Of a stretch of DNA of 64,000 nt, positions 23,301 through 35,799 are shown piece by piece. The notes under the pieces were generated by a model. The model searched no databases, had not been told where the DNA came from, and worked only from the letters and a program-made list of their open reading frames with translations. How positions within the stretch are numbered: position 1 is the first letter of the stretch; the number at the start of each line of letters is the position of its first letter. The DNA is from Coffea arabica (taxonomy: Eukaryota; Streptophyta; Magnoliopsida; Gentianales; Rubiaceae): the NCBI RefSeq assembly GCF_036785885.1, contig NC_092329.1, positions 1,922,001-1,986,000 of the forward strand. The letters run 5' to 3'. A program made the translations under genes and the position numbers.

Positions 23301-24046
23301 ACCTTCTTTAGTCTCGTATAAAAGAAAAGTTTAACACCCAAATGCAAATCAAATATGATGGTTAAAGAGTTCTATTGGAGAGAGGTCTGATCACTAACTT
23401 GGTAGAAGGTTCTAAGGAAAATATTTTAGTGGGGGCACAAATAAATGGTGTAGATTAATAATAACATTTTGATAATCTTGATTTTTCTTTTTCACATAGT
23501 TTAAGAAAAAAACAGTTCATTTTATTGGAATAATAAATCTAACTTACTATCTTTCTAAAATACACTTGCATTAAATGGAGCATGACTACATAATTTTACA
23601 TTAATACAACAAAAATATTGATGGAAAGTTGCACCATTTAACGACAACCTACTTTAAATAAGTTAGGTTATATTTAATAACATTCTATATTGAATAAGAA
23701 CAATTTAGAAAAGTTCAAAGTTAACTATATTCTTCAATTGAAAAGTGGGTTTAGGGATGATAATGGATAGGGTAAAATCTAATACCCATGGATATTCGAC
23801 CCCAATAGTTAATTCAATTAAACGACTGATGGTTAATTCGTTATGGTTTAGTATTGATGAGGGGTAATCGATGTGTAATCTGATGAGATTTGGTAAAAGA
23901 ACCCTAAAAGGTCCAAACCTGATACCCGACATAATATGCTGAATTCCTCTCATGTAGATTCTATGGTTCTATCAAAGTTCAGAATTTAATGTAATGTGTT
24001 GATTTAACATGTTGTGTGTATTAATTTTAGTTTCATATTAGTTAAT
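20327..24046. other. AT-rich intergenic DNA, no supported gene
   Basis: The region holds a short TA run (20519-20546), a duplicated 20-mer CATGCTGATGCATACAGTAA (about 21487-21534) and a purine-rich GA/GGA stretch at 22190-22420. It also has a diverged direct repeat of roughly 100 bp (around 23020-23120 and 23150-23290, sharing GTTTGTAA(C/T)GA(C/G)TCA and TTTCG(C/T)GAAGC). Open frames such as 22154-22414 are artefacts of the purine-rich tract. Confidence 0.5.
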
Positions 24047-24048
24047 TA

Positions 24049-24897
24049 CTCCCTCCGTTTGCCCTAAATTGTAGTCCACTTTTCAATTAAAAAATGTAGT
24101 TGTCTTTTAATTTTTCTAAAATACCCTTATTCAATGTAGGTTGTTATTAATATAAACTACCTTATTTAATATAGATTATTTTGAATATAATCTGCCCATT
24201 TAATACATTTTAATTTTCCAAAATATATTGATGTATGAAAAGCTAGCTTTATTATTCTTTTAAGCTTATTTATATCAGTAGGGAAACAAACGATGTCATC
24301 ATTTTCTGGAAGATAATTTAAATCAACGAATTTTTTTTTTTTGCAAAGTTGAGAAGATGTTTTCTAGCAAAATATTCAAATCGATGGCACTAACTTTGGA
24401 TGAATTATCCATTTTTCATTGCCTTTGCTTAAGCTTAATTAGTTGCTATATTTATAGAATTCGATGTAAAAATTGAAGACAATTTTGGTGGGAAGAACAT
24501 GAATCCACTGTTGGCGGATAATTGAAAATGAAATGGAGTGTTAGGTGGTTGAAACTTTTTGATTATGAAATGGAGTATTAGGCCGCTGAAACTTTTTGAT
24601 AATTTCAATTGAAACAATCATGGTGGTAAGAACTTGAATGCACTATTCGTGGAATTCAAATTAGCAGGTAGAGGGTAATCGATGAATAATCCAAACTTGA
24701 GAGCGAGAGGGTTACGTAATAGAAGTTAAAATCGTAGGATTACCTGATAGAATTTGATAAAAGATTTAGATACGTAGGTTAGGATTTGGTAATAGATATT
24801 TTTAAGAGGTACCCGACCTACTGTCATTCCTAAGTGGATTACAATTTGAAATGGATGAAAAAATGAAAACAAGCTTGTCAAGTTGTGACGAATGGAG
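24049..24897. mobile_element. Diverged mariner-type element with TA target duplication
   Basis: The left end CTCCCTCCGTTTGCCCTAAA and the right end, read inversely as CTCCATTCGTCACAACTTGA, recall the termini of the MITE at 5421-5830. TA lies at both edges (24047-24048 and 24898-24899). Both elements share subterminal AAATTGTAGTCCAC and an AAAATACCCTTATT stretch. The interior includes a direct duplication of about 37 bp around 24533-24605 (GAAACTTTTTGAT twice). There is no transposase frame. Confidence 0.6.
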
Positions 24898-24899
24898 TA

Positions 24900-26915
24900 G
24901 CAATTAGCAATAAATTTAATTAATAAACGAGTTTTTTTAATGGATGCCCATTGGACATTGGATAATATACTTAAAATTTGTCTAATCTACCATGAATATT
25001 TCATGTACATACTAACAATTATTACCCTCCATTGCTTTTATATACTTTCTTTATTTTAATCTTACTTACCATGTTTTACATTTTTTTCTAATTAATTTTA
25101 TATTTCTAAAAATATAACATCCGAAATATAACGGGGCATGAGCATTAATGATAAAACGTTAGACAGACCCTTAATAAATAAAACAGGTGGATGTGAAGAA
25201 TCCTTTAATGATCTGCAATTTATTGAAGAACATTTTTTGTTTGTACTTATTAAAAGACTCAAAAGTAAACAGTAGTACTTCCCAAAGTATTGAATTTGTG
25301 GTTGGAGTATAAATTATCATTATCATCAAATTACTCATGGATTGGTAATCGTATTGAATTCTACTGATTACTAAGGTGAAGCTAAAATTATTCTACGATT
25401 GAATACCTAATAAAATGTAGTATATATTTAATTTAGTCAGTGGGAGCACTTGGTATATCAAATTCTACACCTAAAATTGAGAAGATTTTCTTTGATCATC
25501 GGTTGGCTGTGCGAGGCTCCAAAACTCTCTGCCCCCAGTCCACTAACCAGCAAAGGTAGATCCGTCCCTGCCGCCTTCTCGTTTTATACGGCTCCAGAAT
25601 GTACTACTGCACTGTCAGTCGGAACAGAAGCATCGGTGTCAGCAAAACTCTCCTAGATGTGAGCGGTTTTTTCTATTCTTCCAAACCCAATGCATACATG
25701 CCAAACACCCAAAAAAAGAAAAAAAGAAAAAAAGGGAAAATTTCCTGCCATTCTCATCCCAGCAATGTAACCAAACCACTGCTATTAAAGGGGACAGATT
25801 TAACTGGAACAAGAAGAACTGGAAGGCGTCTAAGCTGGCACCGGGAATCCTCCCCCCAGCTTCACAAAACCACCATCTCCGTAATCCGCATCCAATTTCC
25901 CTTCGTAAACCCCCTGAAATCCCTCACTTCCCTCTTCCCCCGACCCCACCTTGTATACCTGAATTACCTAAAACGTCCTTCCCACCGTACGACAAAATTG
26001 ATTTGACTTTTGTAATTCTAAATAAATAAAGAAGAAAAAGAAAAAAGGGCCTCATCAAGTGGCAGTTAAATTAGTACTGGAGTAATTTACTACGGCCGCG
26101 CCAGGCCAGGCCAGGCCAGGCCAGCGCCGCGGCGTGAAAGAGAGGAGGAAAAGACAAAGGAGGGGGTATGTATCATGTATGAGAAGCAATAATGAGGGAG
26201 GCAGCGGGCAGTGGATGGAGTGGGGTAAAAACTAAAAAAGGCCATGATTGAAGGTTCCCGACAAAATAAAAAAGAGCCGAAAGAAGAAGGTCGATCACGG
26301 CACAAGTTACTGTAGCGGTAAGTTACTGAGACACATCCATCCACAACAACTGAAGAAAGTCTTGAAAAGAATGAAATGAAGAGTTTGATCGAAAAAAATT
26401 ATAGTCAAACAATCTACATACGCAAGTACGTACATACATACATACATCATCACCATCAACGTCGCCATCAACATAATGGATGCAGACTTTAAAATGACAG
26501 CAGCGCTTTCCCCATAATCCAATCCGTAATTTCATTTCCATTTCTACTCCCCACTCTTTTCTTGGTCCAATTTCTTGTACGATTTAGTATGATCAGCGAT
26601 ACGAGTTGACAAACGATTTGATCAATATATATATATAGAGTGTATTTTACACTAAAAAATATTACTCCTATCCTAGTATAAAAAATTACTCAACTGGACG
26701 GAGCAAATTGGATAAAATCTCAAGCCCGGATGCTCTCCTTCCTTCCGTATATAATATATATATATATATATATTTATACAGGCGAAACGCTCAAATCTCA
26801 GTTTTCATTTTCTTTATTATAAATAATAAATAGTACTAACTGTTTTCAGCTCCCAACCGCCCATTCCTCACCCCACACACACACACACTGAGACAGAGAG
26901 AGAGAGAGACACACA

Positions 26916-26948
<33 letters not shown>

Positions 26949-27390
26949 CATTCCAGCCTCTTTATGAATCGAATTGAATGACCGCGTCTCTACTCCTAGA
27001 GTCCTATGTTTCTCCACAGATATATTAATGTATAGTAGTATAACAGAGTAGACATCCTTCTTCTACTCTATATTAGTAGAGTATTATTCTATCCCGAGAT
27101 CTTCTGCCACCGCTTGGCTTTTTTGCCACAATCCCCTGAATACTCCCCCACAAACCGAATTTCTTATTTTATATTCTCTTCTCTAGTCATCATAAAATAA
27201 GTAGGACTCCTTGCTCATATTTCCAGCTCAGGTCAACAAATGCCCTGCCAGGCCTGAAATTCTTCTGGGCATTCACCGCTTCCCACTTTTGCTTTGGACA
27301 CAGGAGGTCCGCTGCCTGGGATTCCCCTCCGGACAAGTCTTCGATATTCATTCTTCAACCCAAGGATACAAAACAGAAAAAAGAGAAAGA
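24900..27390. other. Intergenic DNA and upstream region of NPC1
   Basis: No supported gene. The region includes a (CCAGG)n run near 26100-26124, TA runs at 26625-26636 and 26749-26772, and a CA/GA/CT microsatellite at 26873-26946. These simple repeats lie within about 1.5 kb of the first NPC1 exon and probably fall in its promoter or leader. The open frames at 25450-26006 show no recognisable family. Confidence 0.5.
26873..26946. repeat. Compound CA/GA/CT microsatellite
   Basis: A run of CA repeats, then GA repeats, then CA again, then about 29 bases of CT dinucleotides. It lies about 1.1 kb upstream of the first confident NPC1 exon. CT-rich tracts of this kind are common in plant promoters and leaders, but no function is shown here. 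Confidence 0.9.
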
Positions 27391-27558
27391 ATGAGGCTCC
27401 TGCCCCTGGGTTTTAGCAGGGCTCCTGTTCCTCCTCCTCCTCTAATGCTTATGGTTACGATTTCTTCTTCCTCTTCTTTCTTGCATTTCTCTCTGCTTTC
27501 TTCTTCATCAATGTTCTATCAACTCCCCAATCAACTCGCCACATTGCAAAGGCTATAA
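27391..27558 (+). other. Upstream ATG frame in the NPC1 leader (possible exon 1 or uORF)
   Basis: An ATG opens a 55-codon frame beginning MRLLPLGF, rich in Pro, Ser and Leu, upstream of the first sure NPC1 exon. A weak donor after codon 21 (ATG then GTTACG at 27454) would join it in phase 0 to 28014 and yield a hydrophobic signal peptide. A much stronger donor, ACAAA|GTAAGG near 27709, also joins in phase 0 but has no ATG in that frame. In that case the 27391 frame would be an upstream ORF in the leader and translation would start at 28026. Confidence 0.35.
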
Positions 27559-28013
27559 TTCCTTTGCTTTTGCTTGCATTCGTTGTATCCATCCTTCGGG
27601 GTGGCCTGCCTTGTCCTCCTACTACTTATTCTTCTTCTCTCCTTTCCAGCTTTTTACCCACTTATCGCAAGTTGCAATCTTTTTATTTTCTCTTCTCTGA
27701 ATACAAAGTAAGGTTTTATTATTATTATTTTTTGGGCGAAGAATACAAACTAAGGTTCGGTGCTTGATGTTGTAATAATAGGAGTCTATTAAGCAATTGT
27801 TTCCCCTGGCTCCTTTGTTTTTTTTTTTTTTTGTGAGGGCGAGGGGGTGATGGGGTTGGCAAATTTTCGTCGTAATAGAAATTTGACTACTAGCGTAGAA
27901 TTTTAGTAGAAAACGTAGCCTTGGTGGTCTCTGTATCTTTGGAGTTGGTATCCATTTTGTTGGTTGTTGGTAGTTGTGCCGTAATATTTGTAAAAGAGTT
28001 ACTTTTTTTCCAG

Positions 28014-31000
28014 GTACTGTGGTTTATGGTACTGCTACTATTTATTGCGGATGCACAGAGGTCTGACCAAACCTTTCATTTGACTCCCAATGGCACATTG
28101 GGGTAAGTTATTTATGGCTTTGCCTTAATTACTAGTAGTAAACCTGATGGTGCTCTGTACTAGATTAAAAATATGGTCATTTTCATTTCTGTCTAAAACG
28201 CGAAATCGAGTGTAATTGTGTAATAAGTCTTTAGTGTATACGTCAAGAAGAGGCTCTTTATTGAAGGTTGTTCTTTATTCTTGAACTTCGTCCATGCAAG
28301 CTCTAGGCCCTATAAAGCACAATTTATAGATATTATCTCCACCATTGAGAAGGCTATGCATTCATGGGTGTCAATGGCACTATTTGCTGGAATCTACTTG
28401 AAATTCTTTTTCACTGGAGCTGAAATAAAGTGTAACAGAATTCGCTTGTCTTGTCTTGTCTTACTTCGTGGCTAAGAAGGCTATACGAATGCAGCACTTC
28501 TACTACAACCTTTATCTGGACCTAAAATAATTTACCAGTATTTTTGTGGTGACTAGGCAAACACATTCTGAAGGATACTGTGCTATGTATGACATCTGTG
28601 GAGCACGTAGTGATGGCAAAGTACTTAACTGTCCTTTTGGTTCCCCATCTGTCAAGGTACATACCTTAGCAATATCATGGATAATTCAGTTACCCGCTAT
28701 TATGAAACTGCACTTTGTTATAGTTTTGACTCTCATGCCTTAAACTTTCGTTCGCTGTTCTATTTGTCATAAATCCTCTTATCACCGCTTTCCATCTGCA
28801 TTGTCGTCTGATTTTTCTATTTTATCAGCTCTGCAACTGCGTTGTTCTTGTTTCTGCTTAAGTACTCAGTTCTTGTGCAATGTTTCTGAAGTTGTATGTG
28901 TCTTTTGAAGTTGACAAATGTGTTCCTCTTTATTCTTTACAGCCAGATGATCTACTTTCATCAAAGATTCAGAGTTTGTGTCCAACCATTACTGGAAATG
29001 TCTGTTGTACGGAGGCTCAATTTGGGACTTTAAGAACGCAAGTCCAGCAAGTAAGATGATTCTTACCTGTTTTTGCTAGGTTTTACATTTTTGGCAGATC
29101 ATGTTGCAGGAGAGTTAGGTAATTTCATTTAGACTGATACATTGCTCTGATTGCCTAAGTTGTTAGGGAATGAGCAGGAGTGGTTATCTTCTGCTCCTAG
29201 TTTTGATCCTTATTTCTAGGGCAAGCAAATTCACTAAGATTGTTAAATGCAGATCAGATTCTGGGGCAATGTGATTTTGTGCTTGACAGCTTAGCTTAGG
29301 CTCCCTTCGCTCTGTGGAGATTCAGCAGCATGCTTTTTAAATTTGAACGTCTTAAAATTTCTTTGGCCATAGCTGCTGTCAGTATTGGAAATGCCATGTT
29401 AGTTGGAAGCGTTATTGTTGCATTTTTGCTGAAAATGAAGTGATATTCACCATTAGTATATCTGAGATGGTCGTAGTATTTGAACTCCAATCAAACTTGG
29501 ACCGAGTAAATTCCTTCTCTCCAAATTTGATGAAGCATGGGCTAATTCTAGAGTGCTTGCATTTGATCAAAGCAGCTTCTTCCTAAAGCCCATCAGAAAA
29601 TAGCTAAATTTCTTTTTAATAAGAAAAGGACTAAAAGAGAGAATTAGTTTTGGATTTGTGATCTGCAACAGCTCTAAGTTAGTGCTTCCAAACAATACCG
29701 TCTGCTGTGGTATTTGTCCCCTTCCTCAGCTTTTGGTCTTTTCAGAACTTTTCTTCTGTCTCCACATACCTCAGTGCTACTGTTCGGTACATAGTGTAGA
29801 CTTTTTCCTCCCCTTGTATTTTCACCATGCATTGCCTTTTGGTCATGGGATAATTTGGTATTTTATGGCTTTTGCCAACTATTGTAACAGTTTTTGACTC
29901 AAGTTATATCTAATACCAACTCAAAGTCATTGCTCTCTTCATTAGTCTATCTTTCTGAAGAAAGAAAATGGATGAATTGTTTCTAATCAACAACTTTGTT
30001 GCAGGCAATCCCTTTTCTTGTAGGCTGCCCAGCATGCTTGAGAAATTTTTTGAATTTATTCTGTGAACTTTCATGCTCTCCAAGTCAAAGTCAGTTTATC
30101 AATGTGACTTCTGTGGACAAGGTTAGTCTGGATATTTCTCCAAAAGTTGCCTTATTAACTTGTTTCTGACGTAGTTTATTTATTCTTTGCATAATCTTGA
30201 GGCTATTAGTTTGGCAAGATATATTTGTGGATCCTCAACATCCACCAGTATGCCACCGTTTGAGCAGCTAAGACTTGATGAGCTTCTTAATAAAAATAAA
30301 TGAATCTACAAGTCAATATATCCAATGTTTATCCTCGCTTTAATTTCCCATTGGGTGAATTGGCTGCCAGATGCGACTTGTTGGTAGGTTTTAGTATTAT
30401 GGCACAAACTCATTTGTAAAACTAATAACGCCATCTTTTGGTTGGCAAATACTGATTGTTTTTATCAGTTCAAGCTGCTAACTTTGCCTTAGCACCTCTC
30501 GTGAGAATTATGCAAATCTCATCTTTTTCATTGTGTTTCAGATAGGAAAAAATTCGACAGTCGGTGGGATTGACTTCTTTATTACTGACAGTTTTGGGGA
30601 GGGAATGTTTGAATCCTGCAAGGATGTAAAGTTTGGTACCATGAATAGTCGAGCCATAGAGTTCATTGGTGCTGGTGCTAAAAATTTTAGAGGTGAACCT
30701 CCTTTTCTTTGCTTTAGAGGACATTTAGATCAGTTGCATGCATGGATGCATCTGTGTGTTTATGTTTCTTTTCATAGTTGAGCACTTTCTCTGGAATCTA
30801 CAGTTTTCTATCAGATCTTTTCTGGCAGTTCAAATTTTGAAGACAATTCTCGGTTGCTGGTAGCTTTAGAGTTGGATAGCGTTCTTATTTTATTCGTTAC
30901 TTTTTGAATATTTACTGATTACTGATTCTTAGCAGATTGGTATGCATTTATTGGCCGGCGAGCACCACTTGGGGTTCCAGGATCACCATATGCAATCAAC

Positions 31001-34000
31001 TTTCGCTCTGCTGCTCCTGATTCATCTGGAATGAAACCCATGAATGTCTCCACATATTCATGCAGTGACACTTCACTAGGCTGTTCTTGCGGTGATTGTC
31101 CTGCATCTCCTGTCTGCTCTGCCTCTGCTTCTCCTGCTTCTCATGCAAAACGTTCCTGTTCAGTGAGAATTGGGTCCATCAAGGTGATATATTTATGTGA
31201 CTGTTTGTGCAAATTCTCATAGAATAGTCAGATTGAGAACTGTTATGTTTCTTGCTGTGGAAAGTTGATGCTGAGAGATCATGTGCGATGCAGGCAAAGT
31301 GCATTGAAGTTGCTGTAGCAATACTGTACATAGTACTCATTTCAGTGTTTCTTGGATGGGGGTTTTGGCACAGGAAAAAAGAAAGAGCTCCTGTGTCCAG
31401 AACTAAACCATTGGTTAGTGTTACCAATATTGGTGTTGTTCGTCATGTCAACAATCAGAAAGATGAGAATATTCCCATGCAGGTGTTTACCTACTTTGAG
31501 CTATATATACTTTGTTCACTTATTTTGTTCAAGGATACTATACCTTCTTAACATTCTGATATTTAGATTTTAAGCACGAAATTGATGATGAAAAAAATTG
31601 TATATGCCATGTCAATTGATGATAATTGTTGCTAGATAGATCTGAACAGTTTTCAAATCCCAATAATTTCTCTGCAGTTTCACTTTATAACAAGAACTTT
31701 CAGAAAATCTTTGTTTGCTATTTGTTTCCAATTGCATTTATCCACATGAATATTTTAGAAAGAAAAAATTCATGGTGGAGAACATGTTTGCTGCAACTTC
31801 ACTCCCTACAGTGGATAATTTATGGTCATTTTAGATACTTTGATGTTTATTTCTTCATGATTTCATGTTCCTATTTCCTAATACTTTTCTAGATTTATGC
31901 TAGGTGATTTTATCTCCTCCATTGGCTTTGCACCCTTTGGCTTTCTAAAATATTACTCTAACAAGTATGATTGACCACATACACCTTTGGTTCTCCAGAT
32001 GCTTGAGGATGTCCCTCAAATTACGAACGGTGTGCAACTGTCAATTGTGCAAGGATACTTAGCAAAATTTTACAGGTGATTTCTAGTCATAGTATTAGTT
32101 TTGATCAAGACTTTGCTAGTATGGTGTTCCAGAGATTGACGCATTAATGTGGTTGGTTGCAATTTTGTATTTCAGGAAATATGGAACATGGGTTGCTAGA
32201 AATCCAATTCTTGTCTTGTGTTCTTCGTTAGCTATTGTTTTTGTACTTTGCTTAGGCTTGATTCGTTTTCAAGTAGAGACAAGGCCAGAGAAGGTACAGT
32301 GCTAAAGCTTTTTATACTTACTGGGTTCCTTTCTACTTTTTGGTCAAAATTCTTCTGAATTCTCAGTTTCTAAGATCCTTGTGGTTGTAGCAAATTTTAT
32401 TGGAGACACTTTTTGGGATGAAAAAAGATTTCTGTGATTTTGGTGCCCGTTGGGCTCCTGTAAACATTTTGTTCTGACTTTTGTCTTGGGACGAAATGAA
32501 GATTTTCCAATGTTTCTGGTGTTGGGTTCACTAGTTGTGTGGAGCATTACATATAACTGTGTGCGAGATTGTCAGAAATGGCTTATTATTTGATTTAACG
32601 GATTAGGAGTTATTGAATATTGGAGTATTTGGTTTACCAATGCTTACACAACAAGTGAACTTTCTTCCACTGCTTCAAAGCAAATCATTGTTCAATGTCA
32701 ATAAAGTGTTTTTTTTTTCTTTTAAAATAAAAAGGTGCATCTTGTGGAAATTTAATGACCTGCTCTTTCAGCTGTGGGTAGGACCCGGGAGTAGAGCTGC
32801 TCAGGAGAAAGAGTTCTTTGACAACCACCTAGCCCCCTTTTATAGAATTGAGCAGGTTCTATATCGTTTGCTCTTTTTTTTTTTTTTTTTTTTAATTATC
32901 AATCTGTAGTTTTGTGAACTTAGTACTTTTTGTAGTTATTTCTCCTTTTTTAATGAATTCTGGATGTGAAAGTTACTTAAAACTTTCTGTAACAAGTCCA
33001 CATTTCCTCAAAATTATAGCCTGACTCAAAACAATAAATGCCTTGTTCATTTTGCAGCTCATAATTGCAACCATTCCTGACACAGCACATGGAAAGCGAC
33101 CAAGTATAGTTACAGAAGACAATATAAAGTTGCTTTTTGATATCCAAAAGAAGGTAGATGATTGTAGTTGTTGCCGTTTGTACATTATATCTTCAGTTAA
33201 TTTAAATAAGACCTCTAGAGCATTTTTTGAAGCTTGGGCTTTTAATACTTTGACCATGATGCAACTTGGTCAGGTTTATATGCCCCAAGAAACTAAATTT
33301 GCTTCATTTGATAGGTAGATGCAATTCAAGCTAATTATTCTGGTTCCATGGTTTCTTTGACGGACATTTGCATGAAGCCACTTGGCCAAGATTGTGCAAC
33401 ACAAAGCGTTCTCCAGGTACCATAATCTCACAAACAGTAACAGTCTTTGCCGGTGGACCTTTGTATGGGTGTTAACAAGGGGCATAAACGACTATGTTTT
33501 TCAATTGTCTATAAGATGTGATCAGGGGGAATTATGGTTTTTATCTACAGAATGATAGCATAATTGTCTTAACAGAAAAGCAATCATCATCTTAAGATAT
33601 AAATGATATGTGGTGGAAAATGAAGCAATACCTTATGGAAGATCAGCATATTACTAGAAACATATCACAATTGATCTAAGATCTGTCTTAAAGCATTATT
33701 TGTGTGAATTCTATCATGTAAACTGCATAGATAAGTTTGACTGCTTTAGGTAACACGCTTAGCTTGGGTTTAAATATTCTAGATGATGAAGTGAAGAACA
33801 AATAGTGGTTTTCTCATTTTAATTTTGGGTAAAAATGGTTGGTCCTACTGGTGGATATCCGTTTTTGTTCTGAATAGGGAAAAGCTTCAAGAAAGAGTTT
33901 GTGAAATGCTGGACTTCCATAATCAAATACTTTTTTCTTTTTTGGTGGAGTGATGACGCTCAATTAAATACTGGATGTGTAAGGGTGATATGATTCACAT

Positions 34001-35764
34001 CGTTGCATATAATTTTGAATTTTGTAGTTAGGACATATAAGCAAACTGAATGAATTTATTTTGTAGATTTTCACGAACAGTCACCTTTGTTTGGGCAAAA
34101 TGTCATCTATTGCAATTGTTAAAAATTTAGTTTTGTACTTTGCACTAGGTGACTTTTAGTTTCTTGTCTAATCTGAAGACCACATATGAATATCATGATT
34201 TTAACTCAGCAGTTTCATTTGTCTTTCTGCTGATGTTTGGCATGATATCAAATCTATGTTGATATATTCAGTTTCCGTATGTCGTTAAGGCTACTATGTT
34301 CCCAGGTCTTCCAACTTACACGGCTCTTGTTTTGTAGTATTTCAAGATGAAGCCTGAAAATTATGATAACTTTGGGGGCATTGGACATGTTGAGTACTGT
34401 TTTCAGGTACATTCTTGCTTATCCACCTTAATAATGTAACAACCACAAAAAACCTTTCATAAGTTGTCTTCCTTTTTCTTCTGGGGGACGGGGATGGTCA
34501 TTTAAAAAACTTGCTTGGTATTTAATTGTATCAAATGTTCCATTACACATAATTTTGACAGGTTTTGTGTACATGAAACATTGTTTCTTGATGGTAGACC
34601 ATTTGAAGATAGCTTAAATGGGTTAACTATTAAGTCCTTGGAGCTGACATTTTTATCTGGGGTTTCAAGGATGAAAAATGAGTTTGATCCTACCAAGAAA
34701 TTTTTATCCTGTACTTATTTCAGAGTACCCGGATTCCACTATTTTGAACAGAAAGCTGAAATATACGACATTCCTGCAGGAGCAAAATTCCTTCCCCCCC
34801 CCAAACCCAAAAAAAAAAATTGATGTACTTTTCGTTATTTGGCAAATAACTACAACTAACACCCACTTTGGGTTATTTCGTTTAGCAATATACCTCAGCT
34901 GACGCATGTATGAGTGCATTTAAAGCTCCACTTGATCCAAGTACTGCGCTTGGCGGTTTCTCTGGAAACAATTATTCTGAGGTAGTTTTTCTCCTCTGAT
35001 CAAATTGCAAAAATGGTCAAGCACATAGCAACAGCATAGCTTGTTTCTGACACAGGCTTCTGCTTTCGTTGTGACGTATCCTGTAAACAACGTGGTTGAC
35101 AAAGAGGGCAATGAGACAAAGAAGGCTGTGGCCTGGGAAAAAGCCTTTGTTCAATTAGCGAAGGTTTCATCTCTTATCTTTGTTGCTTTGTAAATTTGCT
35201 GAAAGCACTAATTTTGTTGAAACATTGGGGATACTTTAACTTCTGTGCTTTTCACTTTATTTTCTTACTTAAGTAACTATTTTTGGATTTGGTGGTTGAC
35301 AAATTTATCAACTGAACAATGTTGAAATCTTTGAATTTGGAGTTTAGCATATTAAAAGCTTAACCATCTGCTTCAATAGGTGAAAAAGTGATGTCAATCT
35401 AAGGATATTTATCACGAATATGTTGATTTGTGGCTAAGGAAAAAGGAAGAGCAAGAGTTGCATCATGTGAACATTAGTTGATAGATATCATGATTAAGGA
35501 ATTAGTGAAATGTTTAGCTCCAGAAATTGGAAATATTCTTGCAACCCAAATGGTCTGGATAATCTTGATTCAGACTTTAAGAAGATATAAGATGGAGAGT
35601 TGGATAACCCAATAACTGACAAATTGCTGAATAGGCTGAGAATTTGCAAGGATTTGACTTGTTAGGCATCATTTGAAAATAGATCACCCATAGATAGTAG
35701 TCATAGTTGTTTGGTAATCCAGAACTATTTCAAGTACTTATTTTTAACTCATTTAGTTTGCTTG

Positions 35765-35799
<35 letters not shown>

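Noticed and set aside
25450..26006. Overlapping frames of 68 and 135 codons
   Set aside because: No recognised domain, a basic low-complexity middle (KKKKRKKGK), and no splice partners. Not supported as a gene.
33154..33330. Duplicated NPC1 exon start (GTAGATG both after the donor at 33153 and at the acceptor at 33315)
   Set aside because: The donor context happens to read like the next exon's first codons. Only 33315 continues as the conserved [10 protein letters not shown], so it is coincidence rather than exon duplication.
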